Shown here piece by piece: positions 1 to 8,200 of a stretch of DNA of 49,207 bases; within the stretch, counting starts at the first letter, position 1; each line of letters opens with the position of its first letter. Both the position numbers and the translations under genes were made by a program. Source of the stretch: Prevotella sp. (GTDB lineage Bacteria; Bacteroidota; Bacteroidia; Bacteroidales; Bacteroidaceae); the NCBI GenBank assembly GCA_022771265.1, contig JALFCG010000088.1, forward strand, positions 1 through 49,207. Direction: 5' to 3'. The notes below the pieces were generated by a model. That model did no database searches. It was not told the DNA's origin and saw only the letters and a list, made by a program, of their open reading frames with translations.

Positions 1-36
1 GGGCATCCCACTCCTTCATGCCATTAATGCCAGCTA

Positions 37-345
37 TTATGCCATTAAGAAAAACAAGAAGATGAAAAGACGGGAACGCCCATCACTGGGCATCCCCGTC
101 AGGAATGCTGCATTGCCCTTAGCGATAGATGGAGTAGTGAAGAAGATCTTAGCTCTGCCAGATGCATCAGAGAACTTAATGTAGCGCTCGATAGCCTTGG
201 TGTTAAGACCTTTATTGCGGGCGATGATAAAGTTGTCACCATCCTTGATGTAGTAGAGACGATTTATTTCTTTAGCTGTGAACGACCGCTTCAGAACAAT
301 TGTTTTTACAGGGGTATGAAAAGTGTTTACTTGTGTGGTGATAAT
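37..345 (-). pseudogene. Start-less reading frame, unknown; probable 5'-truncated gene remnant
   Basis: An open frame of 102 codons runs on the minus strand from an in-frame stop at 346-348 to a TAA at 37-39. Its composition is protein-like: the stretch reads KEINRLYYIKDGDNFIIARN followed by KGLNTKAIERYIKFSD and IAKGNAAFLTG. There is no ATG, GTG or TTG near the upstream end; the only in-frame ATGs are within the last 25 codons. The last 20 codons cross the hairpin at 69-100, so the original gene may have ended before it. I do not recognise the family. It could be the tail of a gene whose 5' part was lost, or a gene with an unusual start. Reading is certain, interpretation is not. Confidence 0.35.
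69..100 (-). terminator. Rho-independent terminator hairpin
   Basis: On the minus strand a 13-bp stem (GACGGGGATGCCC paired with GGGCGTTCCCGTC through two G-T wobbles) closes a 6-nt AGTGAT loop and is followed by TTTTCATCTTCTTGTTTTTC. This suggests that a transcription unit coming from the right ended here, in keeping with a former gene at 37-345. Confidence 0.6.
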
Positions 346-671
346 TTATGTTTGTAATGAGTGAATTACATGTTCTTATTTTGATGTTTTCTTGACATTA
401 GTATGTTGCGTGTGATTTTTATTTGACGAAATGGGTGGAAGTGCTTTTGACTGGCTTGTAAATAAGTATGTTGTAATGATGAGTGTAAAGCGTCTATAAT
501 GTTATGTATTTGCATGAAAAGATTGATAAAAACAAAATAAATTGTATTTTTGTTGAAAAAAGTTGCATTTTTGTTGCTTGTTTCGAAATTTTGCATTATC
601 TTTGCAGCCCAAAGGCATGTTTTGTGGCCTACAGAGAAAGAAAAGAACAGTTAATATATTATATAGGTATT
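346..671. other. Gene-free AT-rich stretch with one promoter
   Basis: About 325 bases without a convincing gene. The reading frames that cross it are AT-rich and have no family features; the plus-strand frame running from 504 into the lipoprotein gene begins upstream of that gene's promoter. The only clear element is the promoter at 574-604. Confidence 0.5.
574..604 (+). promoter_or_regulatory. Bacteroidetes-type promoter for the lipoprotein gene
   Basis: TTG at 574-576, a 20-bp spacer, then TATCTTTG at 597-604, matching the Bacteroidetes primary sigma consensus (TTG at -33, TAnnTTTG at -7). It would give a leader of about 60 nt for the gene starting at 672 and supports that start over the upstream ATG at 504. 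Confidence 0.7.
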
Positions 672-1067
672 ATGAAGAGAAAAAGTGTTATTTTGGCATT
701 AGCCTTTGTGGCTCTGTTGCTGAGTTCATGTCAGGAGAAGATTCAGACGACAACAGTGAAGGTAAAGAAGACTACTGACACGACCATGGTTGCTACGATT
801 GACAAATATGACATTACGTTTGACGTTAAGCAGGCACGGTGTGACAATGGTGCGATAATGGTCGGTGACTCGGTTGTTGTTCACTATATCGGCGACCTTC
901 GCGACAAGCAGGCCAAGGCGTTGCTTCTGAGGCTTATCCCGAAAAAGGGAACAGTAGTTGAGGCAGTTTACGACCCATCGAAAGAGTTGAAGACGAAGCC
1001 TATGACTCCAGAGGAGCAGAAGCAGTTTGAGGAGGGTATAGAATTTGCCAAGAAACATGGTCATTAA
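672..1067 (+). CDS. Small lipoprotein of unknown function
   Basis: A 131-residue protein. Residues 1-21 form a lipoprotein signal peptide (MKRKSVILALAFVALLLSSC, lipobox LSSC), so the mature protein starts at Cys20 and sits in a membrane on the periplasmic or outer face. The rest is a short domain with a hydrophobic core around GDSVVVHYIGDL and a charged tail rich in Lys and Glu. I do not recognise a family. The ATG at 672 was chosen because it starts a complete signal peptide and lies after the promoter at 574-604; the frame is open upstream to 504 but that part lies before the promoter. It is followed after 38 bp by the OmpA-like gene and may share its transcript. Confidence 0.75.
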   Translation: MKRKSVILALAFVALLLSSCQEKIQTTTVKVKKTTDTTMVATIDKYDITFDVKQARCDNGAIMVGDSVVVHYIGDLRDKQAKALLLRLIPKKGTVVEAVYDPSKELKTKPMTPEEQKQFEEGIEFAKKHGH

Positions 1068-1105
1068 GAAGAGAAATTAAGTATTAATCATTAAAATATA
1101 CGCGT

Positions 1106-2203
1106 ATGAAGACATTGAAGACTTTACTCGTTGCGGCTCTGCTCTCATTGGGTATGGCAGCACAGGCTCAGGATGCTTCTGAGTACACATTCAAAAAGCA
1201 CGCTTACTTGCAGTTGCAGGGTGGTGCACAGTACACACTTGGTGAGGCAAAGTTCGGCGACCTGATTTCTCCTAACGTTCAGGCAGCTCTTGGCTATCAG
1301 TTCTGCCCTGTATTTGGTGCTCGTCTCGCTGTTAACGCTTGGCAGAGCAAGGGTGGCTACAATGGCTATCAGGTGTCAGACGGTGCGAACCCTGGCAACA
1401 TCCAGTACAAGTACAAGTATGTAGCTCCGACAATTGACTTCATGTTCAACTTGTCAAACCTTCTCTGTGGCTACAACCCTGTACGCACTATGAACGTTTC
1501 AGCTTTCGTTGGTGGCGGTTTGAACATCGGTTTCTCTAACGACGAGGCTAATGATATTGCAAGCAAGGGTTACAACATGACCTATTTGTGGGATGGAACA
1601 AAGGTTCGTCCTGTAGGTAAGGCAGGTCTTGCTGTTGACTTCCGCCTGAGCGACGCTGTTGCTCTTGGCATTGAGGGTAACGCAAACATCATTTCTGACA
1701 AGTACAACTCAAAGAAGGCTGGTAATGCAGACTGGTACTTCAACGTATTGGCAGGTCTGAAGATTAACCTCGGCAAGACATACGAGAAGCCAGCTCCAGT
1801 AGCAGCTCCAGCGCCTGTTGTTGTTGAGCCAGAGCCGGTTGTTGAGCCAGCTCCAGTTGTTGAAGAAGTTAAGGTCGTTGAGCCACTCCGCATTGACGTG
1901 TTCTTCACAATCAACGTAAGCAAGGTTTCTGAGGCTGAGGAGGCTAAGGTTAAGGAGCTTGTTGAGTACATGACAAAGTATCCTGACAAGAAGGTACAGG
2001 TGACAGGTTATGCTGACGCAGGTACAGGTAACGACAAGATTAACGACCGTCTTGCTGCCCAGCGTGCCGCTGCAGTCGTTAAGATGTTGACTGAGAAGTA
2101 CGGCATCTCTGCTGACCGCATCACTTCTGACTCTAAGGGTAGCCGTGTTCAGCCATTCGCTGAGAACGACTTGAACCGCGTTTCAATCTGTATCACAGAA
2201 TAA
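1106..2203 (+). CDS. OmpA-family outer membrane protein
   Basis: A 365-residue protein. It has a cleavable signal peptide ending near AQAQ (residues 19-22), an N-terminal part with alternating hydrophobic and Gly/aromatic residues typical of an outer-membrane beta-barrel (about 30-225), a Pro/Val/Glu linker (about 230-260, repeated PAPVV/EPEPVV units) and a C-terminal OmpA domain (about 262-365) with the motif VTGYADAGTGNDKINDRLAAQRA, which binds peptidoglycan in this family. It probably anchors the outer membrane to the cell wall and may act as a porin. The gene uses the codons of a highly expressed gene and ends just before a strong terminator. I infer structural abundance; a substrate cannot be read. 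Confidence 0.9.
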   Translation: MKTLKTLLVAALLSLGMAAQAQDASEYTFKKHAYLQLQGGAQYTLGEAKFGDLISPNVQAALGYQFCPVFGARLAVNAWQSKGGYNGYQVSDGANPGNIQYKYKYVAPTIDFMFNLSNLLCGYNPVRTMNVSAFVGGGLNIGFSNDEANDIASKGYNMTYLWDGTKVRPVGKAGLAVDFRLSDAVALGIEGNANIISDKYNSKKAGNADWYFNVLAGLKINLGKTYEKPAPVAAPAPVVVEPEPVVEPAPVVEEVKVVEPLRIDVFFTINVSKVSEAEEAKVKELVEYMTKYPDKKVQVTGYADAGTGNDKINDRLAAQRAAAVVKMLTEKYGISADRITSDSKGSRVQPFAENDLNRVSICITE

Positions 2204-2231
2204 TAGTCGCTATCCCTTTTAATAAAAGACA

Positions 2232-2260
2232 ACGCCCTCGTGCCGAAAGCATGGGGGCGT
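2232..2260 (+). terminator. Terminator of the OmpA-like gene
   Basis: ACGCCCTCGTGC and GCATGGGGGCGT form a 12-bp stem with two wobble pairs around a CGAAA loop, followed by TTTTGTTGTT. It lies 28 bp after the OmpA stop codon and just before the end of the convergent DMT gene. Confidence 0.85.
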
Positions 2261-2267
2261 TTTGTTG

Positions 2268-3203
2268 TTAATGGGTTGCCTGTTTTGATTTTTCCAGTTT
2301 CTCAATGTCGTGTCGGCTCTTGCTTTTCGTTACGAATCTCACTCCGAAGAACACGAGCAGTACAGCGATGGCATGGGTTGGCTTAAACACTCCGAGTCCT
2401 GTCAGCACGCTTACGATGACAGCTACCAATGGCTGGACGTAGTTATAGACGCTGACGACAGTCGGGCGAAGCACCTGTTGTGCCTGCATGGTTAGGATGT
2501 AGCATACGAAGGTACAGACAACTACGACGAATGCGGTCTCAAGCCATGTCCTTGGCGATATCTCAGCAAACGGGATGGCAGAGACGTGGGCAAAGGTGAA
2601 GGGAGTGATGGCGAGAGTGGCGAATGTGAACATCCACTTGTTGACGGTGAAGACGGAGTAGCGTTTAATCAGCGGGTTGAACATGGAGAGATAGAAGGCG
2701 AACGACAGTTGTGCGAACATGCAGAGCAGGTCGCCCCTGATGTCGCCGACCTTGGAGCTGTCGGCAGTGGCACTGGTGAGAATGAGAATCAGTGCTCCAC
2801 TGAATCCCATCATCACTCCGCCAGCCTTTTTCCCTGTGATGGGTTCTTTCAGGATGAGGGCTGAGAGTAGCATGGCAAAAATGGGCATCGATGTTGTTAC
2901 GATGCTTGAGTTGATGGGTGAGGTGATGCTGAGGCCGATGGTGTAGCAACACTGGTTGAAGACGAGTCCGAACATTCCGGCGAGTCCGAGCAGTAGGATG
3001 TCCTTGACGGGCAGGTGTTCTTTCTTTACGAAGAGTGATGCTATCCAAAAGAGCGTGGCAGCTCCTGCAACGCGGAATGTGACCATGTCGATGCCGGTAA
3101 GTCCGTGGGTCATGGCATCCTTTCCGACAGGTGCCATAAGTCCCCAGAAAGCGCATGCGAGAAACATGCTGGAATGAGCTAAAAGTGGTTTTTTGTTATC
3201 CAT
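2268..3203 (-). CDS. EamA/DMT-family permease
   Basis: A 311-residue integral membrane protein with about ten hydrophobic segments arranged as two EamA repeats, the first beginning FLACAFWGLMAPVGKDAM and the second in the C-terminal half (CMFAQLSFAFYLSMFNPLIK). It is a drug/metabolite-type transporter of the inner membrane; the substrate cannot be told from sequence. The ATG at 3203 (MDNKKPLL) was chosen because the longer frame, up to 3422, would cross the divergent promoter region and read into the neighbouring ATPase gene. Transcribed divergently from that ATPase gene. Confidence 0.85.
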   Translation of the reverse strand: MDNKKPLLAHSSMFLACAFWGLMAPVGKDAMTHGLTGIDMVTFRVAGAATLFWIASLFVKKEHLPVKDILLLGLAGMFGLVFNQCCYTIGLSITSPINSSIVTTSMPIFAMLLSALILKEPITGKKAGGVMMGFSGALILILTSATADSSKVGDIRGDLLCMFAQLSFAFYLSMFNPLIKRYSVFTVNKWMFTFATLAITPFTFAHVSAIPFAEISPRTWLETAFVVVVCTFVCYILTMQAQQVLRPTVVSVYNYVQPLVAVIVSVLTGLGVFKPTHAIAVLLVFFGVRFVTKSKSRHDIEKLEKSKQATH

Positions 3204-3229
3204 TTTTCTATTTATTCTTAAAAAACGGT

Positions 3230-3268
3230 GCAAAGTTATACAATTTATGCTGAAAAACACTATATTTG
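3230..3268. promoter_or_regulatory. Divergent promoters for the DMT permease and the ATPase gene
   Basis: On the minus strand TAACTTTG (read from 3238 to 3231) is a -7 box for the permease gene. On the plus strand TATATTTG at 3261-3268 is a -7 box for the ATPase gene starting at 3290. The two units share an 86-bp intergenic region. No convincing -33 boxes were found. Confidence 0.6.
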
Positions 3269-3289
3269 CAGAAGAAATACTGAAAGGAT

Positions 3290-4111
3290 ATGCAAAAATA
3301 CGCAGATTACATAGAACAGATAGAAATCGACTCCCTGTGGAGCGGTGTGCGACATGTTGTGTGGAACCTTGACCCGAAGGTGAACATACTGAGCGGTGTG
3401 AACGGCGTGGGCAAGAGCACAATATTAAACAAGGTGGTAAGGGGACTGATACCTGGAGGGGAGTTCCCGAGTCATCTGCTAAGTGGTGTGCATATTAAGG
3501 TTTTTCCAGAGGATGCGCGCTGGATACGCTATGACCATATTCGCAGTTTCGACCGCCCACTGATGAGCAGCGATATGGTTAACAAGATTGTAGATGCATC
3601 GGTGAATACGGAGCTTGACTGGCAGATATACCAGTTGCAGCGCAAGTATCTTGACTATCAGGTGAATATAGGCAACCGCATTATAGCAGTGTTGCAGAGC
3701 GGTGATGCTGATGCGGCAGAAAAGGCTCAAAAGATATCGGAGCCTAAGAAGAAGTTCCAAGACATGATTGACAGCCTGTTTGCAGAAACAGGCAAACGCT
3801 TGGTACGCACGCAGAACGACATTGCTTTTTCGCAGATAGGTGAGCAACTGACTCCATACCAATTGTCGAGCGGCGAGAAGCAGATGCTTGTTATATTGCT
3901 TACCGTGCTTATCGAGGATCATCAGCCTTACGTGCTTTTTATGGATGAGCCAGAAGTGAGCTTACATATAGACTGGCAGCAACGTCTTATCGACCTTATC
4001 CTCGACCTTAATCCTAACGTCCAAATTATTCTCACCACACACTCTCCTGCAGTAATCATGAACGGCTGGATGGACAAGGTGACGGAGGTGAGTGATATAT
4101 TAAGGAATTAG
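3290..4111 (+). CDS. AAA/ABC-type ATPase (AAA_21-like), partner of DUF4435 protein
   Basis: A 273-residue ATPase. Walker A is GVNGVGKST (residues 36-44), an ABC-type signature LSSGEKQ is at 192-198, Walker B VLFMDEPEVS begins at 215 and the switch His is in LTTHSP (His251). Between Walker A and signature is a helical insert of about 120 residues, shorter than in SMC or OLD proteins. This arrangement is that of small RecF/OLD-like ATPases that act with a partner nuclease. The following gene, 24 bp downstream on the same strand, encodes a DUF4435 (Toprim-like) protein, so the two probably form one complex, as in the PARIS defence pair AriA/AriB. Whether it is defence or housekeeping cannot be decided here. 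Confidence 0.8.
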   Translation: MQKYADYIEQIEIDSLWSGVRHVVWNLDPKVNILSGVNGVGKSTILNKVVRGLIPGGEFPSHLLSGVHIKVFPEDARWIRYDHIRSFDRPLMSSDMVNKIVDASVNTELDWQIYQLQRKYLDYQVNIGNRIIAVLQSGDADAAEKAQKISEPKKKFQDMIDSLFAETGKRLVRTQNDIAFSQIGEQLTPYQLSSGEKQMLVILLTVLIEDHQPYVLFMDEPEVSLHIDWQQRLIDLILDLNPNVQIILTTHSPAVIMNGWMDKVTEVSDILRN

Positions 4112-4135
4112 AATATTGAAATAATTAAAAATTGA

Positions 4136-5206
4136 ATGGGCAGGAGGCTGAGTGACAATATCACATCCCGATATGTAGAGGCGGCAAACAAAATGACCTC
4201 GAAGAAGGCGCGACGCAAGATTGTGGCTTACGTCGAAAGCTACGATGACGTCTTTTTCTGGCGTACTGTGCTCAGCCGTTTTGAGGACGAGACCCGCTTC
4301 TTTGAGGTGATGTTGCCGTCGAAAAAAGTATTGCTTCGTGGTAAGAAATCGGTGCTGATGAATTTTATTGACGGACGTGTCGGTCCTGACATGATAGCCT
4401 GTGTTGATGCCGATTACGACTATCTTCTTCAAGGGCGTACTTCAATGTCGAAGAAGATTCTTGAAAGCCCTTACGTGTTCCATACTTATTCATATGCCAT
4501 AGAAAACTATCAGTGCTATGCGGAAAGTCTCCATAATGTGGCTGTTATGGTGACGCTTAACGACCATTCCATCTTTGACTTCAGCCGCTTGCTAAGGGAA
4601 TATTCCGAGGCGTGTTACCCATTGCTCGTGTGGTCGGTATGGGCTTATCGCACAGGTCGTTACACAGAATTCTCCATAACGGACTTTGACCGCATAGTGG
4701 AGATGGGAGGCCTTAACATACAGTCGGTCAAGACTTCACTTGACCATTTGCGCCATAAGGTGGAGCGGAAGGTTAAGGGCCTGCGCCAGCACTATCCTAA
4801 GCATACGAATGAAATAGCCGCGTTGGACAAGGAACTGCGTGAGCTTGGCGTTACCCCTTCGACGACCTATCTTTATATGCATGGTCACCATGTGTTTGAC
4901 ACCATTGTCGTTCCGATACTGACGAAGGTGTGTAACCGCTTGCGGATGGAACGTGAAACTGAGATAAGCAGGACAGCAGTCCATCGCACACAGATGCACA
5001 ACGAGATGTCGTGTTACGAAAACAGTATAGCTGATGTGAAGACAATGTTGAAAAAGAACATGGGGTACCTGTTCTGCCCGCTGTTTCAGAGGTTGCAGAA
5101 GGATGTTGCGGATTTCCTTTCGGCGAGTGAGTTACCTGGTCAGCGAGAACTTGAGCGAGAGACCGAAGTCCTGGGTAGTGGTGGGGTAGCTACTGCTCGA
5201 GAGTAG
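4136..5206 (+). CDS. DUF4435 protein, Toprim-like putative nuclease
   Basis: A 356-residue protein. The N-terminal third matches DUF4435: VAYVESYDDVFFWRTVL (Glu34) followed by MIACVDADYDYLL (Asp91, Asp93), the Glu and Asp-x-Asp pattern of a Toprim metal site, then YAIENYQCY. The C-terminal two thirds are mainly helical with a charged segment around 215-250. DUF4435 proteins commonly sit beside ATPases like the upstream gene; AriB of PARIS is a Toprim nuclease of this group. The last 75 bp (5132-5206) are antisense to the 3' end of sprA, so the two genes converge and overlap. The final 25 residues, rich in Glu, Gly and Ala, are coded by that overlap and may be a recent extension. Confidence 0.8.
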   Translation: MGRRLSDNITSRYVEAANKMTSKKARRKIVAYVESYDDVFFWRTVLSRFEDETRFFEVMLPSKKVLLRGKKSVLMNFIDGRVGPDMIACVDADYDYLLQGRTSMSKKILESPYVFHTYSYAIENYQCYAESLHNVAVMVTLNDHSIFDFSRLLREYSEACYPLLVWSVWAYRTGRYTEFSITDFDRIVEMGGLNIQSVKTSLDHLRHKVERKVKGLRQHYPKHTNEIAALDKELRELGVTPSTTYLYMHGHHVFDTIVVPILTKVCNRLRMERETEISRTAVHRTQMHNEMSCYENSIADVKTMLKKNMGYLFCPLFQRLQKDVADFLSASELPGQRELERETEVLGSGGVATARE

Positions 5207-8200
5207 GGGAGTGTTGGTCTGGCGGTCATAGTAAGCACTGATGGTAAGGAAGCGTGACAGAGTGTAGTCGGCCATGAACGAGAGTTTGAAAGCCGAGTTG
5301 CCACTGTTGGCTGAACTGGTAACTGTGGCTATGTCGCGTGTGATGGCCGCTTGCTTTCGGAACGAGATGTCAAGTCGCAGGTTGAGGTTGTTGCCCACTC
5401 TGGTGTTGCTTTTTGCCGTTGTCTGATTGGAGGTTTTGCTCCCCTGGGCTTTTTTTATCTTTCGTGATGCTTTGTTGTTGAAGAGATTAAAGTTGTTGAG
5501 TTTATATGCCCAGCCGACGACCCAATCCTTGCTCAACGCCTCGTTTATCTGAATGCTTGTCATGCTGAGGCTAAGGATGCGCGTAGTGCGGTATTCCAAT
5601 TTGCATGTCATATTGTTTTGGAATGTCATGTCGATGCCGAGCAGAGGCGAGAAGGACTCGTTGATGCTGACAGTGCTGATGTTGTACATGGAGTTGGGTA
5701 TAGGGTTGCCTGTCGTGGCATCGCTGATGAAGCCCAGTCCGTTCATGTATTCCTGGAAGGTGGAGTAGGAGGCGTAGCTGCCCACTGCAAAGACACTCTT
5801 GTAGCCGTGGCGCACGGTGATGTTCTTAAAGTGGTCGCGAAGCCAAGGCAGACGGTTGAGCCCAGTATATCTCAGCGACCAGTTGGGCAACATGCGGCGT
5901 AGGGCAGGGAACAGGTCAAGTGACGAGCCGCCGCTTGAGGTGTAGGCAGAAAGGAATGCCGGAATGAGCACGTCGGCACTGTATTGTCTTACACCACCGA
6001 TTTCCGGATTGAACGTTGATCCTCCTATGACAGTGCCGTCATGGTCGGTCATGCCGTTGGGATAAACAGCTGACGCATATTGTGCTTCCACGCGGTCACG
6101 GAAGGAAGTGAGTGAGGCGCAGAAGTTCTCAAACGATTTTGACCTGTAGCCGTTGTTGGCATTGCCCATGCCTTCGAGTGCACTCTTCAGACTGAGGGTA
6201 GTCATGGTGAACGAACCGCTGTGTGTCGTAGGCATTCCTTCATACATATATTGAATGCTTTTAGCCTTGTTTACGGTTCGGCTGGCATTGAGGTCAATCT
6301 TCAGGTCGCGAAGAGGCTCGAGTGTCATTCGCAGTTGCAGGTCTTCGGTTGTACTGATTGTTGCAGGTGTCGCCACGCTGTCGGCACAGATGAGCCACCC
6401 GTTGTCGCGGGCTTTGTCAAGATAGCCTGCTCCGGCAAGGCCGAAGGCGAAGTCCAGTCCCGGTGTCATCACGTTGCCTGTGCGTTGTCCGAGGATGTCG
6501 CCTACGGTTGGAGCGAATCCCGGAATGGTCATGGACTGCTGGCTACGGTAGGAAATGTTGATGTTTCTAACCATCATCAGCAGTCGTGCAGTGTGTTGCA
6601 TGACGTTGTACCAAGTGTTGTCCTCCAATGGTTTTTTTGCCGTGACGCTAATCATGACAGTAACAGTGTCGAGGTTACGAATGACAATGCTGTTGTCGTC
6701 TTTCACCTTATAACTTACGTTGTAGTCCTTGCCGTCGCGTGTCTTGGCGGTAACGATGAGCCTTCGGCTTTTCTTTCCGTGTCTCAAAGTGACCGTAGTG
6801 TCGGTTCTCAACTTTATTTCACTTTGGAACGCATTCTTGTTCAGTGGCAGTTTCTCGTTTTGTCGAATGTCGGCCTTTGAGTCGGCTATCCCTCCTGGTT
6901 TCTTGCTTGTCTTCATCGTCGGCAACCGTTTCTTTGCCAATTGTGTGCGTTGTGCAGACGATGACTTCCTGAATCTTTCGTTCGTCTTTTTAAGGAACGG
7001 GAAAAGGTTGTAGAACGATTCAAGGTTCAGGGTGGAGTTGACGTTAAGGTTACGGTTATTGCTTATGGTGTTGCCGAGAGACGTACCGTCATCCATTTCC
7101 GAACCGCGTGCCCATGAGTAGGTCGCATTGTAGGTTGCATTGGCATTGAGCCAATTAAGGATAGGTAGCTTGTTAAGCGGAAGCTGGTAGGACGAGGTGA
7201 ACTGCTGCTGGTATTCGAGAGGAGTGCCGAGGTTACGCAGGCTTCTGCCCACGGAGTCTTTCCAGTGACTGTATTGGTCGGGGTAGAGGTCTTTGTTAAC
7301 GGCTGTATAAGGTTCTTCCACTTCGGCGTGGGTGGCACTTTGGAATGAGGCGTGCAGATTCTTGGTCAGGTCCCAACGCATGGAGAACTCGCGATTCCAA
7401 AGGAACTGCTGGCTGAAAGTCAGTGGCAGCTTGCTTCCTGAGGCGGCTTCAAGGTCACGCTCTTGCATCTCGTAATAGTTACGCAGTATTTCGCTGTTGA
7501 ACGAAATGCTTTGCGGCAGATAGTTTAGGCCCAAAGCCTTCGGGAAGGCAAGCCACTTGCTCTTTCCCTTGAGGTTGCGGAAAGGTTCAAAGGTTTTGTA
7601 AACCGGTGAATAGCTATAGTTGAACGTTCCGCGCCACTGGTCCTCGCGCTCCCATGCGGTGGTCTCGCCGGTGTTGTAGCGATGGGCATGGCTGTAGCTG
7701 AACGAGAAGTTGGCAGGGTCGTAGGGCATTGGGTGACGTTTGGTCTTTATGCCAACCCGGACGTTTGACAAGGAGAAGTTTGTCGTGGTTGACTTCTTTA
7801 CGGCAATGGACTCGATGGAGTCGCGCTCGTGTCGGTCAAGAGCCGACTCCAGAGCGTCTTCCAACAGCATGTCGGTGTCGAGCGGGTTATAGCGCGGACG
7901 TGTTTCTTCCTTGGTTATGGAGTAGTAGAGCGGCGCGTTGACCTTTGCCTTGTCGGGGAACAGTTTCCCGAGCTCGAGACTTGTGGTGAAACTATAGGTC
8001 TTGTAGTCGTCGGTGGAACGTTGTGCCACACCTTCTTCCAATCCTCCAAAGCCGTCGGTAGTGATGCGTCCCGTTAGGTTGACAATTCCGAAATCGGACA
8101 TCTGAATGTTTAGTGCACCTGACGCAGCCCAACCGCCCTTGTTGTTGGACTCAAGGAGGCGCAGCTCGTTGACCCACACTTCTCCGGACTTTACTGTTGC

